The notes: a model not told the origin generated them from the sequence alone. Shown: positions 48,501-58,903, counted from the stretch's first letter. The stretch is DNA of 64,000 nucleotides from Castanea sativa (GCF_040712315.1 NC_134023.1:14827442-14891441); one strand, 5' to 3'. Made by a program: numbers and translations.

Positions 48501-51500
48501 CCCATATCTTTCATTTCAAAGTTCTTAGTGAGAAACTTCTTGGTTTCATGCAATAAACCAAGGTCACTGCTAGCAAGCAAAATATCGTCAACATATAAAA
48601 TAAAAAATATAAACTTTCTATCACTCACCTTTAGATAAATACAATGATCAAAAGTGTTTTCCTTAAATCCAAAAGAAGTAACGGTATCATTAAACTTAAG
48701 GTATCATTGTTGGGAAGCTTGTTTAAGTCCATATATTGACTTCTTAAGTTTGCAAGCTAAGTGTTCATTTCCTTCAATGGAGAATCATTTAGGTTAATCC
48801 ATATAGAATTCTTCCTCTAAACTCCCATTTAAGAAAGCAGCTTTCACATACATTTGGTGCAACACCAAATCATAATGAGCTAACAATTCCATAATGATTC
48901 TAAGTGAGTCCTTGGATATAGGGGTGAAGGTATCTTTATAATCAATGTCTTCTTTCTGAATGAAACCTTTGGCCACAAGTCTGGCTTTAAATCATTTGAT
49001 ATTTCCTTAAAGCCGCATTTGGTCTTGAAGATCCACTTACAACCAACTTCTTGTATCCTTTAGTCAATTCAACGAGATCCTAGACTTAATTCTAGTCCAT
49101 TGATTTCAACTCATCTTTCTTGGCATCATCCCATTTAGTAGAATCAATACATGCTATGGCTTGTGAAAGAGAAACGGGATCCTTACTTGATCCTATATCA
49201 TAATAAACTTATTGGAGATAAACCACATAATCATAAGAAATAACAGTCCTTCTATCTTTTTGAGATCTTCTTAATGCTACTTCTTGCGGTTCTTCTACCA
49301 CCTATTCATTGATGACAATCTCATTATGGAGTGATGGATCATTAATTTGTTGATCAATGTTGTTTGACTGTTCAACAACCACTAGACAAGTAACGGAACT
49401 TGCACCCTAACTTCTTGAATATCCACATTTTTTGGATTATCACTCCCACTGATTTCACCATTTTTAATGAATCTGGCATTACCTGTTTCTACAATTCTTG
49501 TACTATGATTAGGATAGTAAAACCTATACCCTTTAGACTTTTAAGGGTGACCAATAAAATAACCACTGATTGTTCTTGAATCCAATTTCTTTTTATGTGG
49601 ATTATAAATTTTAGAATCCGTTGAACAACCCCAAACATCCAGGTGTCTTAAACTAGGTTTCCTTTCAATTTATAGTTCAAAAGGAGTCTTTGGAATTGCC
49701 TTACTAGGAACCCAATTTAATAGGTATACATTGGTCTTAAGTGCATACTTCCACAATGACAAGGGTAATGTGGAATCACTTAACATGCTCCTATTCATTT
49801 CCATTAGAGTACGATTATGCCTTTCAACTACACCATTCTGTTGTGGTGTTCCTGGCAAGTGTATTGAGCACAAATGTCATGCTTTTCAAGGAGTTTAACA
49901 AATGGGCCTAGGCACTGCCTTTATTCATCATAATTTCCATCATATTCACTACCTTAATCTAATCTGATGATTTTCACCTTTCTATTTAATTACCTTTCAG
50001 CCTCAGTAATGTAAATCTCAAGGACATTCACTGCATGAGACTTTTCATGCAATAAATAGATATAATCATAATGCAAAAAATCATCAATAAAGGTGATAAA
50101 TTTTTTTTTTTTTGGAAGATGAAGTATCAAAAGGCCCACAAATGTCTGTATGGATAATTTCAAGAAGCTTTGTACTTCTTGTGGCACCTTTCTTAGTGTA
50201 TTTGATTTATTTACCCTTGATAAAATCCACACACACACACACACACACACACACACCAAGATCAGTAAAATCAAGGATTAGGAGAATTCCATCTTTTACT
50301 AATCTCTCTAACCTTTCTCTAGAAATTTGTCCCAGCATTCTACGCCACAAGATTACAGAATTTTCATTAGTGAGGCTACGTTTGATACCAACATTATGAT
50401 GTAGGTTGAGAAGGGTTTCAGCAATAACATCATTAAGATTAAATTTGTAGAAAGAATCATAAAGAATACCATAACCAACAAAAGAAATATTCTTAAACAA
50501 ACTAAAGCTCTTATTCCCAAATTCAATGAAGTAACCATCAATATCAAGTTTAGCTAAAGAAACTAAATTTCTGGAAATAGAAGAAGGTGAAAGCTCAAAT
50601 AGTGTGAAGACACTATTACTTGTTTAGACTCCCAAATCTTAATTATGGCTTCATTAATTTTAATCTAAACACACTTGATGCTGAATATACGCGATTAAAA
50701 AATTAATTAATCGAAGCACTCAACAATTGCATGGATGAACAAATAAGTGCAATGCTAAAATGAAAAGGGCAATGGGTAAAAGAATAGCAAACCCAAGAAA
50801 CATGGTGACGTGTTATTGTAAATAAAACAGAAGAACTCAGTGAAAAACCCCTCTGCAACCTTACAAGTCGAAATGATCCATTAGTGAATAAGTTGGAGTA
50901 CAAGGATACCAAAATGATCATCCAAGCCTAATCTACCCAAAGTACTTGAACCCTTCAAGCTCTAGCTACCAATGGACTTCTCGGAGTATTGCCTTCACTA
51001 GCTTCCCGGATTCCGTAATACCGCCTGATTGCATCTGCCACGTCACCGACTTATTTTGGCAAATACCCAATACTTCCCAAGCTACAAAATACTCTCTACA
51101 CTCTGAATAGGTGTGAGTTGTGTTTGAGTACAAATATCCTCTCAAGGTATGACAATGGGAGAGGGGACGAGAAGAGATTACAAGGATTTCTCTCTTGAGA
51201 ATGTATAGCTCTCTTTAACAAGGTAGGTGAGTTGTAGAAACCTCTTTCTAGGATTTTCTTCTGAATAGCATCCTTACAATTTTGTGGGTAATGAGGTTAT
51301 GTATAGTATGCGTGAAGGGTATAAGAGTCACACTCAAAAACATTCCAAGCTGAAAGTTTCATGGGTCACTCGCAAGTTAGCCAAGTAGCAAAGTGACTCA
51401 CGAAATACAGTCTGGCACTTGACTCTTCAGCTTCTATCATGTGCTACTCATGTGACCTTTAAAGGGTCGTTCACTTGTGAGTTAGTTGCAAGCAAGTTGC

Positions 51501-53792
51501 AAATTTTACTATCTCGAGCAATCTTCACCAACTTAATACTAAACCCATTACAAATAAATCCTACAAAATAGAAGGAAAAAAAATTAATGTAATTACAACA
51601 CTTTTTGTCATGGAATAAAGCCAACATAAATGTTATATGAAAAACATAAATTAACAGGAGGAACATAGAATGTCTGAAATAAATCTAAATGATAATTGGT
51701 CTCTAGAACTAAACGATAAGTTCCAATGGCTTCAATTGGTGCTTTAACCGGATTCCCCAATGCTTTAGGTCCAATGGCTTTATCAAGGTTTGATTTAAAA
51801 CATACAAAAACAAAAACCTTTAATGAAAGATTTACCTTTTCTTTCAAACCATTGTTTACGTTTAAGGCAATCATTTTGATAGTGTCCCATCTTTCAACAA
51901 AAGTAACACTTAACATTGTCATCTTTCTTCTTTTGGGCTTAAGGTACATTAGACCCATTAGAATTGTCTGGTCCATTCTTTCTGCCATTTTTGGGCTTCC
52001 TCAATTTTCTTGAGCATCTTGACCTACGAGATGAACTAAATGTTGTTCAACTTGCTTAAGCCTCCACTCCTCTTGATTGAGCATACTGGCCAATTGATTA
52101 ACATTCCACTTATCCTTAGTAGTGTTATAATTAATTTGAAATGGCCCATACTAAGAAGGCAAGGAGTTCAATATAAACTGAACAAGGAAAAAGTCTAATT
52201 CTTCAAGCTCCAATGGAGATTAGCTAGAACCTAAACAATATTAACCAAACCTAATATGTAGCCTTGCAAATAATATTTTCCATTTCTAAAGTTTCTCAAC
52301 CAATTAATTTACAAGGCATAGACTCCCATTATATTCATGAATCATTTAAGATATTATCTCTAACATCAAAACCTCAACATTTTATAAGTACTTCTCACAA
52401 TATTTACATCACATCAACTAGAGGCCCATGATACCAAAATCATAATATCTTCCAAAACAAACAATGTAAATCTTTGACTAGTTCCAAATAATTAATAAAA
52501 TTATATTCACCACTTATTTCACATTAAAAAGCCAGAACTCTCAAATCTTCACTACTTAGATCACCACCATTGGTACAAACCATAAATCCACTCATTAAAT
52601 AATTTCACCAATACAAAACTCATACATATAAACACATAAATATCACTTCCAATACTCATAAATCACATGAATATCATTATTAAAACTTAGATAAAAATAT
52701 AACCTCAAGCAAAATATAAAATTCATCAAAAGGATTAGAAATTTTACCTCAAATAAAAGATGAAGATGCTTAGAGGTTTCTAAGGATTTTCCAATGACAT
52801 TGTCGGAAAAATGATGAAGGAGATGGTGACATGGAGGTACCAGTGGGAGAGGATGAGCAAGTGATAGAGAGGAGTGTGTTTTAGTGAAAAGAAAAGAGAA
52901 AGCAACAAATGATAGATATGGCCGGACATGAGAGGGTGAGATAGATTAAAATGAGTGGTGGGGGAGTGGTGTGTTAGGTGGGGCAGGTGTGGTCCCAAAA
53001 AAAAAAATCTGCTCTCTGACTCTTTTTTTGGTCTGACTGACTGGGAGTGGGACGTTACAAAAGCATGCATAGAACATAGATCTTAGTTCTTTAAAATCAG
53101 GGGATAAAACGCAAAGTTACAAGGTGTTCAATATTTTATTCATATCTTAAACTATTTCGTGCTGGGGTTTTGTTTAACAAACGCAGGAGGTAAAGGAAAT
53201 TATCCATCCTTTCTCATTAGATGCTGTAAACAATGAAGGTCAAACACCTCAAGATTTGTTTACGATGAGCCATAAAGACTTGATTGATAAGGGAGAAAAA
53301 TGGATGAAAGAGACAGCTACTTCTTGTACAGTGGCAGCTGCATTAATTGTTACTATTATGTTTGCGGCAGCAATTACGGTTCCGGGTGGTAACGATTCAA
53401 GCACAGGCTTGCCAATGTTCTTAAATGGGAAGGTGTTTGCCCTCTTTATAATATTTGATGCACTGTCTCTACTTTCTTCCTCAGCTTCATTATTGATGTT
53501 TCTTGGCATCACATCACGTTATGCAGAAGACGATTTCCTTGAATCCTTACCTAGAAAGATGATTTTAGGTCTTTCCACTCTTATCTTCTCCATAGCAACT
53601 ATGATGATAACTTTTTGTGCTTCTCTTTTCATTATTCTACACGGAAGATTGTGGGTGGTAATTCCTGTCATTTGCCTTGCTAGTCTTCCAGTCACTCTAT
53701 TCGCATTCACGCAACTTCACCTTCTTATAGACATGTTTATTTCAACTTATAGACCTGGAATCTTCGACAAGAATGTGAAGCCTTGGCCGTAA
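33236..53792 (+). CDS. Six-exon gag-like/ankyrin/PGG membrane protein gene (787 aa)
   Basis: Joined exons: 33236-33545, 35435-36208, 36316-36465, 39497-39589, 46028-46458, 53187-53792. Total 2364 nt, divisible by three, with junction phases 1,1,1,1,0, every intron GT-AG and no internal stop. Protein order: gag-like A (aa about 13-103), gag-like B (about 104-186), ankyrin region (about 205-580), PGG domain with about four membrane helices (about 620-770; the PGG triplet is at 652-654). The C-terminal half resembles the plant ITN1/ACD6-type ankyrin-PGG family, which acts at membranes in stress and defence signalling; the precise role here is unknown. The N-terminal half resembles the gag N-terminus of Copia elements (UBN2/DUF4219 type). 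Introns of 1.9, 0.1, 3.0, 6.4 and 6.7 kb are swollen by transposons. The start is the first ATG before the LDGDNY motif. Transcription is not shown by the sequence, but the frame is intact. Confidence 0.88.
33619..34012. mobile_element. Foldback element in intron 1
   Basis: GTAAATTGCAAGTTAGAACTTTAG on the left, TAAACTTTAAGGGTGTAATTTGCAATTTAC on the right. Inside, repeated GTTTGGATTTTACAYYCTGAAATTTTAG units and their reverse. A half copy lies at 3,535-3,720. Confidence 0.6.
34171..34322. mobile_element. Small TIR MITE in intron 1
   Basis: TGGTCCGTTTGAATTGAGAAAGAGGGAG ... CCCTCTCAATCCAAACAGGCCC. A relative lies at 44,503-44,612 (GGTCTGTTTGGATAGAGG ... ATAAGCCCTAAAGG). Confidence 0.65.
35435..36208 (+). 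CDS. Exon 2: gag-like domain B fused to first ankyrin block
   Basis: A TTTTTTTCAG acceptor precedes TACCTGAG. The first part (aa 104-186) matches the minus-strand B exons: [39 protein letters not shown]. In those exons a donor (GGTAGC) follows at once. Here the same place reads GGAAGT, so there is no GT, and the frame runs on into ankyrin sequence ([20 protein letters not shown] at aa about 241-260, then two further repeats). The exon ends TTTTG|GTACG in phase 1. Either the B-ankyrin intron was lost in this gene or the B exons on the other strand gained their boundary. Confidence 0.88.
36316..36465 (+). CDS. Exon 3: ankyrin-region continuation
   Basis: A 107-bp intron ends CTCAATAG|ATATGGCTC. 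The exon reads [18 protein letters not shown], then [18 protein letters not shown] and FWKQWIYNS. This block is characteristic of the long ankyrin-PGG proteins, where it follows the third ankyrin unit. It ends ACAACA|GTGAGT in phase 1. Confidence 0.88.
36626..37355. mobile_element. 730-bp hAT-type MITE with 8-bp target duplication in intron 3
   Basis: Termini TAGGGATGGCAAT and ATTGCCATCCCTA are exact inverted repeats. Flanks are ATCACGTT (36618-36625) and ATCATGTT (37356-37363), 7 of 8 identical. The ends are GC-rich with GGGGCGGG words. No coding capacity. Confidence 0.82.
37356..38954. other. Intron 3, remainder
   Basis: AT-rich, no recognised feature before the SINE. Confidence 0.5.
38972..39136 (+). 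mobile_element. tRNA-derived SINE, copy 3, full length with 17-bp target duplication
   Basis: Flanked by identical AATCTCTACCTAATTAA at 38955-38971 and 39137-39153. The body has A box TTAGTGCGATGGTCA, B box GGTTCAAGTCTCC, the conserved tail CACTTAGATTAAGTTAGAG, and a poly-A end. This proves retroposition. It lies in intron 3 of the plus-strand gene. Confidence 0.85.
39497..39589 (+). CDS. Exon 4: short linker exon
   Basis: This 93-nt exon lies between TTGCTGCAAG and ATAG|GTATG and is open in the frame demanded by exon 3 (phase 1 in, phase 1 out). It encodes [20 protein letters not shown] and eleven more residues, a hydrophilic linker. A linker is found at the same place in related proteins, but its sequence is poorly conserved, so the call rests on position, phase and splice sites. 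Confidence 0.75.
40531..41870 (+). mobile_element. 5'-truncated LINE
   Basis: Plus frames give FLWGG and the typical [20 protein letters not shown], then [34 protein letters not shown], and the zinc-binding end [24 protein letters not shown] and a frameshift break the chain. A 3' A-rich AAAAAGAAAAAGAAAAAG tail closes it. It sits inside LTR family A: the flanks GAGAGATGCAAACACAA and ATAACACCAAGATG are continuous in the 55,937 copy. Confidence 0.88.
40678..41485 (+). pseudogene. LINE reverse transcriptase C-terminal region and zf-RVT
   Basis: Three overlapping open pieces (40,678-40,899, 40,921-41,295, and about 41,335-41,485) cover the region downstream of the RT palm through the Cys-rich zinc-binding motif. 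In-frame stops and at least one shift show that it is dead. Confidence 0.85.
41996..42293 (-). mobile_element. Small LTR piece, family B, with 5-bp target duplication
   Basis: Ends TATTAGG (a decayed TGTTAGG) and CCTAACA, flanked by AGACC at 41991-41995 and 42294-42298. The sequence matches parts of 44,629-45,504 and lacks the middle. Confidence 0.8.
42431..43935. mobile_element. Probable LTR of a third family
   Basis: TGTTAGGCACCCAACCC at the left, TGGTGTTTACA at the right; no matching target duplication. Contains two clusters of alternating purine-pyrimidine GCATACGC words (43,020-43,085 and 43,640-43,745). Confidence 0.45.
44503..44612. mobile_element. Small TIR MITE in intron 4
   Basis: Starts TGGTCTGTTTGGATAGAGG, has GAATAGAGTAGAGTAGAATTAAC in the middle, and ends near CCTTCCATAAGCCC. 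Related to 34,171-34,322. Confidence 0.55.
44629..45504 (-). mobile_element. LTR family B, copy 3
   Basis: From TGTTAGGTTTTTTAGACCCC to TTTTAGAACCTAA. Reverse of the 29,348 family in its terminal words and close to 41,996-42,293. The right edge is decayed (CCTAATG), and no target duplication was confirmed. Confidence 0.6.
45505..46027. other. End of intron 4
   Basis: No element recognised; ends with the exon 5 acceptor GACTCAG. Confidence 0.5.
46028..46458 (+). CDS. Exon 5: second ankyrin block
   Basis: The exon starts after GACTCAG and continues the frame with [19 protein letters not shown]. Then come ankyrin-like units [37 protein letters not shown] and [17 protein letters not shown]. It ends [14 protein letters not shown] in phase 0. 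QWFK immediately before the last exon is a usual boundary in ankyrin-PGG proteins. The exon lies 6.4 kb from exon 4 because of inserted LTRs and a LINE. Confidence 0.88.
46459..47545. other. Start of intron 5, possibly Copia 3' flank/LTR
   Basis: AT-rich. It lies directly downstream of the Copia RNase H on the minus strand, so it may contain that element's 3' LTR, but no paired LTR was seen. Confidence 0.35.
47600..49010 (-). pseudogene. Copia reverse transcriptase and RNase H
   Basis: [42 protein letters not shown], then a YVDD-like [19 protein letters not shown]. RNase H zone: [75 protein letters not shown]. Multiple stops. Confidence 0.85.
49640..50587 (-). pseudogene. Copia integrase
   Basis: Opens [13 protein letters not shown] right after the solo LTR. 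Then [20 protein letters not shown] (degenerate HHCC zone), [20 protein letters not shown] (catalytic core), and [19 protein letters not shown] with [20 protein letters not shown]. An (AC)n tract at 50,231-50,257 interrupts the frame. Confidence 0.85.
50231..50257. repeat. (AC)n microsatellite inside Copia integrase
   Basis: About 13 AC units within the integrase reading region. Confidence 0.9.
50588..51656 (+). mobile_element. Solo LTR, family A, copy 2, inside Copia
   Basis: 1069 bp from TGAAAGCTC to AAATTAACA, with flanks GAAGG and GGAGG (4 of 5). It separates YVPPV from SISRNLVSL of the Copia frame, so it is a clean later insertion. Confidence 0.85.
51662..52235 (-). pseudogene. Copia gag zinc knuckle and protease start
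   Basis: Gag part [36 protein letters not shown]; then decayed CCHC knuckle sequence, [19 protein letters not shown] in one frame. Next [19 protein letters not shown] and QTFYVPPV, the end of the protease-like segment, broken at the solo LTR. Confidence 0.8.
52236..53186. other. End of intron 5, LTR-like
   Basis: On the minus strand TTTTGTAACGTCCCACTCCC begins near 53,060; TGTAACGTCCC resembles the start of some Gypsy LTRs. The other end was not located. Confidence 0.35.
53187..53792 (+). CDS. Exon 6: PGG transmembrane domain and stop
   Basis: The exon opens after AAACGCAG with [11 protein letters not shown], then [19 protein letters not shown] and [20 protein letters not shown]. The diagnostic VPGG motif follows. 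Four hydrophobic segments lie at aa about 629-648, 668-691, 708-733 and 740-762; between the second and third is a conserved [10 protein letters not shown] loop. The C-terminus [14 protein letters not shown] ends at TAA 53790-53792. This is a complete PGG domain of normal length, so the protein should be membrane-anchored. Confidence 0.92.
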   Translation, partial: EVKEIIHPFSLDAVNNEGQTPQDLFTMSHKDLIDKGEKWMKETATSCTVAAALIVTIMFAAAITVPGGNDSSTGLPMFLNGKVFALFIIFDALSLLSSSASLLMFLGITSRYAEDDFLESLPRKMILGLSTLIFSIATMMITFCASLFIILHGRLWVVIPVICLASLPVTLFAFTQLHLLIDMFISTYRPGIFDKNVKPWP

Positions 53793-54109
53793 GTTATTTT
53801 ATTGTTCTATAGGATATATAATTGTTTCTTTAATATTTGGCATAGTGCCATATGTAATTTGGTATTTTTTTTTTTCCTTGTTTGGAAAGACTGCTAATAT
53901 ACTTTGAGCTTGTAATGCATATGGATCGTATTTAACTTTTTAGAGCTTTTATCATTAAACCAAACTAGTGCATGTCTTCACATATGCTATACCCAAACGT
54001 TTCTGTGTATATTCTTTAAAAAAATAATATTCGTTGGATAAACAGGAAGAATTAATTGAGTATATCTTCTTTTTTTTTTAAATTATATAAGATAAATGTA
54101 AAGAATATG

Positions 54110-54510
54110 ATACATTTTTTGAAAAATTGTGTACATTGAGTGTACAGAATTATGTACATTCTTTCAACTATTGTGTATGATGAACATATCAAATTCGATA
54201 TTTTTCTTGAAAAATTATGTACGTTAAATGTATAAAATTGTATATATTGTTTCAAAACTGTGTATATTGTATATTGAATTGGCAGAGTTAAATACATTCT
54301 TTCAAAAATTGAAATATTGAATATATAAAATTGTATGCATTATTTAAAATTTTGTGTAGATTGAATGTACAAAATTATGTACATTATTTGAAACTTGTAT
54401 AAAATGTACAAAATTAGGTACATGGGCAAATCTATAGAATTATGTACATTCTTTGAAAAATGTGTACCATGTAATTTTATACTTTATTAGAAAATTTATG
54501 TACATTTTTC
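54110..54510. repeat. Degenerate TGTACATT repeat in the 3' flank of the ankyrin gene
   Basis: About ten units of roughly 35-45 bp with AAAATTATGTACATT-TTTGAAA and TTGAATGTACA words. It begins about 320 bp after the stop codon. Confidence 0.65.
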
Positions 54511-54579
54511 ATACATTGTTCTCTTCCCCATTAGAGGGGTGGGTGTCATTATCTTTTTTGTCACAATAGGCCTATGAGT

Positions 54580-55930
54580 AGTGTCTTTTGGTATTTCAAC
54601 TAGAGAGGCTAGGTTGTTAGAGCATCGACGAACTAATTCTAGGTCCTTGGTACGGAGGTGTATTCAACTTCTTCAAACTTTTGCGTTAGCTTTTCGAAGT
54701 AAGCTTGGTATGGCTTTAAATTCTCCTCGCTCGTCTATATATCTTCCACAACTTATGTGCTTGAGAGATCACCGAATATAAATCTCTATATACCTCTACA
54801 TTCTTAACTTCAATGGCTAATAAAACCACCATTTCAATGATGCAAGCCTTGTATGTGGCCACATTATTGTTGGTGGTGAAATTCAACTTGATAGATAACG
54901 GGACGTGGGAACCATCTGGGGTAGCAGTAGAGTACCTATCCCATACCCATGTTGATTAGAACTCCATCTAAATATATTTTACACACTCCGTCAGCTGCCA
55001 AAATCCTTTGGATCTGTTTAAATGTAGTTTATTGCTGAAAATTGAAAACTAAAAACTGAAAACATTATAGCAAAATAATTTTTAAATGTGTGAATAGTAC
55101 CGTAAAATCTAATTTTAAAGTTGTTTTTCTTTAAAAAAAAAAAAAAAAAGGTAGGTCCCATGAATAGTACACGGGACTCGCTAAAAAACACTAGATGTGC
55201 AAAACTTTCACAGCTTGCTGCAATCCAATCGTTCACTTTCATTCAAAAAATTATCATTAAAATCCTTCCTTCAACTAGATGGTGGGAAAAATATTCAACA
55301 ATGGCTTGCCCTTTCATGGCCTTACTAGTGATCGACATAGGTTAAGCCAAACTTCGCAAGGAATATGTGCCACCTTGCTAGAGAGGAGTCACCACTTCGA
55401 CTTGGTAGGCTAATAAAATGAGCCTGAGCTTTTGATCGACCTAGACCAAACCATACTAGGATCTCTCATTATATGTGTATCTCACTTCATATTCCTTCAA
55501 CTTCTTACTCACGTAATAGATGGCATGCTCATTCCTTGTTGTCTGATTGTGCCAACATAATTCCCTGAGCGTCTTCTATGATGGAGAAGTGTAAGAGCAA
55601 AGGCTTTCCGGGCTAAGGAGGGACTAGGACGGGTGGTTTAGTTAGGTATTCCTTGATGGTATCAAAATTCAAAAGCCTTGGAGCCTGCCCAAGATCGTCT
55701 TATCTCCTCGTTCTTAGGCGGTGGCAGATCCAATATTGCTTTCACTTTCTCGAGGTCTAGTTCAACCTCACAATCACTCACCATATGCCCAGTAGCTACC
55801 TAGCAGTGACTCAAAATGTGCACTTTATGGGTTCAATCTTAATTGGTATTTCTTGATCTTCTCATAGAATTTTCATAGATTCTCAAGGTGTTCTTCCATA
55901 GTCTTAATTGGGTTTCACAATCATGTCATC
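54580..55930 (-). pseudogene. Gypsy RT C-terminus and RNase H domains
   Basis: Minus frames show ECAIYYVSKKLKEYEVRYTY and SKAMKGQAIVEYFSHHLVEG (RNase H after RT). After the MITE come TPDGSHVPLSIKLNFTTNNN, ATYKACI and IEVKNVEVY (a second RNase H-like domain). Many stops. Confidence 0.78.
55010..55228. mobile_element. MITE of the 26,563 family inside Gypsy
   Basis: GATCTGTTTAAATGTAGTTTATTGCTGAAAATTGAAAACT, GCAAAATAATTTTTAAATGTGTGAATAGT, ending near GCAATCCAATC. Shares its first 90 bp with 26,563-26,660. Confidence 0.65.
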
Positions 55931-56569
55931 CACATTTGAAAGCACTAATACTTGTTTAGATCCCCAATTTTAAATTACGGTTTAATTGCTTTTACTTTAA
56001 CTTATCTAAGTGCGGAATAAGAGTAAAACATATGCAATAAACCGATAACACTACTCTAAGCCATAAGCAAACACAATAAGCAATAAATGAAAAGCTTAAA
56101 AAGTAGGGAAGAGAGATACAAATACAAAATAACACCGAGACATGTTATCGAAGAGAAATCCGAAAAACTCGGCGAAAAAACCTCTTTGCAACCCTCTAAA
56201 GTCGAAATCATCCACTAGTGAATGTTGAGGTAAAAATTTTCGGGCCCTAATTTCTTTAGCCCACTCACAAAAATACCCACACAAACCCAAGAATTATTCT
56301 AAAGCCCACATAAATATTTCCCACATATTACCTAAATATTCTCCATATTATTGTGCTCCCACAAGTATTCCCTACATATACAAGCCCCACAAATTACAGT
56401 GGGCCCTCTCACAAATATTACCCATTATATTCCACATATTATCCAACTTGGGTTTTCGCAAAATTACCTATCACGTTGCCACCAACATTGGGCCACAAAA
56501 TTATACTTCTTCCACAAAAAGCCCAAAATCATTTAACTTGTGGGCAAGACCCAAAAAACCCAACAAAAT

Positions 56570-57240
56570 CATTTTCTAAGCCCGTTGCTACATGGCACCT
56601 TACTAAGCTCATTGCTACACGGCACTTTTACTAAGGGTGTTGCTATACGACACCTTTTCTATTTTAAGCCCGTTGCTACACGACACCTTTTCTAAGCCCG
56701 TTGCTACACGGCACCTTACTAAGCTCGTTGCTACATGACACCTTTACTAAACCTGTTGCTACACGGCACCTTACTAAGCTCGTTGCTACATGACACCTTT
56801 ACTAAGCCTGTTGCTACACGACACCTTATTAAGCTCATTGCTACAAGGCACCTTTTCTAAACCCGTTACTACATGGCATCTTACTAAACCCATTGCTACA
56901 CGGCACATTTTCTAAGCCCGTTGCTACACGGCACCTTTACTAAGCCAGTTGCTGCACAGTACCTTTTCTAAGTCCGTTGCTACACGACACCTTACTAAGC
57001 CCATTGCTAAACGGCACCTTTTCTAAACCCGTTGCTACATGGTACCTTACTAAGCCCATTGCTACATGGCACCTTTTTTAAACCCGTTGCTATACGGAAC
57101 CTTTACTAAGCTAGTGGCTACACAAAACCTTTTCTAAGTCTGTTGCTACATGGCACCTTACTAAGCCCGTCGCTACACGGCACCTCTAAATCCGTTGCTA
57201 CACGGCGATCTTACAAAGTCCGTTGCTACACGACAATATC
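56570..57240. repeat. Minisatellite 1 in the long LTR
   Basis: More than 20 units of about 28-31 bp: AAGCCCGTTGCTACACGGCA plus CCTTTTCT or CCTTACT. Confidence 0.92.
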
Positions 57241-57244
57241 TTTA

Positions 57245-57965
57245 CAAAATCTCAAACTATTTAACAAAGCCCAAATGTTAATTTGGCACACTATTTTACA
57301 GAGTCCAAATATTATTTTGGCAACTATTCCTAAAAGCTCAAATATTAATTTGACACTATTTCATAAAGTCCAAATATTAATTTGACAAACTTTTTTACAA
57401 AGCCCAAATACTAATTTGGTAAACTATTTTACAAAGCTCAAATATTAATTTGACACTATTTTACAAAACCCAAATATTAATTTGGCAAACTATTTTATAA
57501 AACCTAAATACTAATTTGGTACTATTTTACAAAACCCAAATGCTAATTTGGCACTATTTCTAAAATCCCAATATTGTTTTGGCAACTATTTCTAAAAGCC
57601 CAATATTATTTTGACACTACTTCATAAAGCCCAAATATTGTTTTGGCAACTATTTCCTAAAGCCCAATATTAGGCACTATTTCTAAAAGCTCAATATTAT
57701 TTTGGCACTATTTCATAAAGCCAAAATATTGTTTTGGCAACTATTTCTAAAAGCCCAATATTATTTTGGCACTATTTCATAAAGGCCAAATATTATTTTG
57801 GAAATTATTTCTAAAAGCCCAAATGTTATTTTTGGCAACTATTTCTAAAAGCCCAATATCATTTTGGCAATTATTTCATAAAGTCCAAATATTATTTTGG
57901 CAATTATTTTATAAAGCCCAAATGCTATTTTGACACATATTTACAAAACCCAAATATTATCTTAA
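57245..57965. repeat. Minisatellite 2 in the long LTR
   Basis: About 20 units of about 33-36 bp: AAGCCCAAATATTATTTTGG plus CAACTATTTCTAA or CACTATTTCATA. Confidence 0.92.
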
Positions 57966-58889
57966 CACTTATTTCGCACATACTAAATCCCTTACTCATG
58001 GGAAATATAAATAGTCATCCTTCAAGAAATACTTCTCTTACAAAATTTATAAAAGCTAATGTATATCATCCATGACAAAACTCTTCATTTTGTAGGAATA
58101 ATCAAGCCCAAAGAAGCTCAAATATAAAGCCTAGCTGGGCCAGCCCAGTCCATACTCAAATCCCAGCAGCTGAAGCTCACGTGAGCTAATCAACCAAAAC
58201 TCAACACAAGTCAACAATTAGAGCCCACTGCCATCAGGTCCCAACTTGTCCAATTAAGTCAGAAGGGGACACGTGTCCATTAGAGGTTGAACCCTTCCTT
58301 CACAAGCTGAAATTTCAACATTACTCATGTGACATAAAGCTGAAGTTGACTTGACAGAAAGCTGAAGGGCTTCAGCCAGCTGTCTCTTCTTTCTCCTTAA
58401 ACTCATTCGTTCAAGCATCAAAGGTAGACATGACCAGGCCATTAAAGCTCCTAAAACAACTTGAAATCAGCTAATTTTCATGCTAAAAATGTGTATTCTC
58501 TAGTTCATGGACAAAGCACATAAACCCCTAATGGGAAAATTTAAGGAAATGTGGTTTGGAAGGTACCAAGGGGATCCCAGCAGAGCTCCCAGCAAAGGCT
58601 CCAAGGTTAACACCTAGCTTGGGGTGATACAACCTACCCTAGGGAGCTCTGAATCTAGTAGCAGCACAACTAAGATCATTAGCTTAATGCATGCTCTAAT
58701 CCCATCAGCCAAGGCCAATCAACATTCAATGCTAAGTCAGAATCCCAATTGTTATTACCCAAAACAGCAAGAATCTTCCAAAAGTTAAGCTTACCACTCT
58801 TAGATAAAGTCCTAGGAATGATTCTCTAAGGATTTTCTGAAGATTGAGGAAGATTTAGCATAAGTTATCTGCTAATTACCCCCTAAAAC

Positions 58890-58903
58890 CCAACTATAAA
58901 TGG
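58890..58903 (+). promoter_or_regulatory. Candidate TATA box of the long LTR
   Basis: CCAACTATAAATGGAA, placed about 1 kb before the 3' end of the LTR and ahead of the third minisatellite. This would make minisatellites 1-2 part of U3 and minisatellite 3 part of R/U5 if transcription is plus-strand. Confidence 0.4.

Larger units (their letters stand above)
47546..52235 (-). mobile_element. Decayed Copia (Ty1) retrotransposon in intron 5
   Basis: Minus-strand order gag, protease-integrase, RT, RNase H: the Copia order. Broken by many stops and shifts, and by a solo LTR (50,588-51,656) inserted between the protease-like region and integrase. Intact flanking LTRs were not found. Confidence 0.88.

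Noticed and set aside
47546..52235. Copia open pieces as a host gene in intron 5
   Set aside because: Domain order is plainly Copia, with many stops, on the strand opposite to the gene.
56570..57965. Minisatellites considered as a CRISPR-like array
   Set aside because: Units are directly adjacent and degenerate with no unique spacers; this is a eukaryotic LTR.
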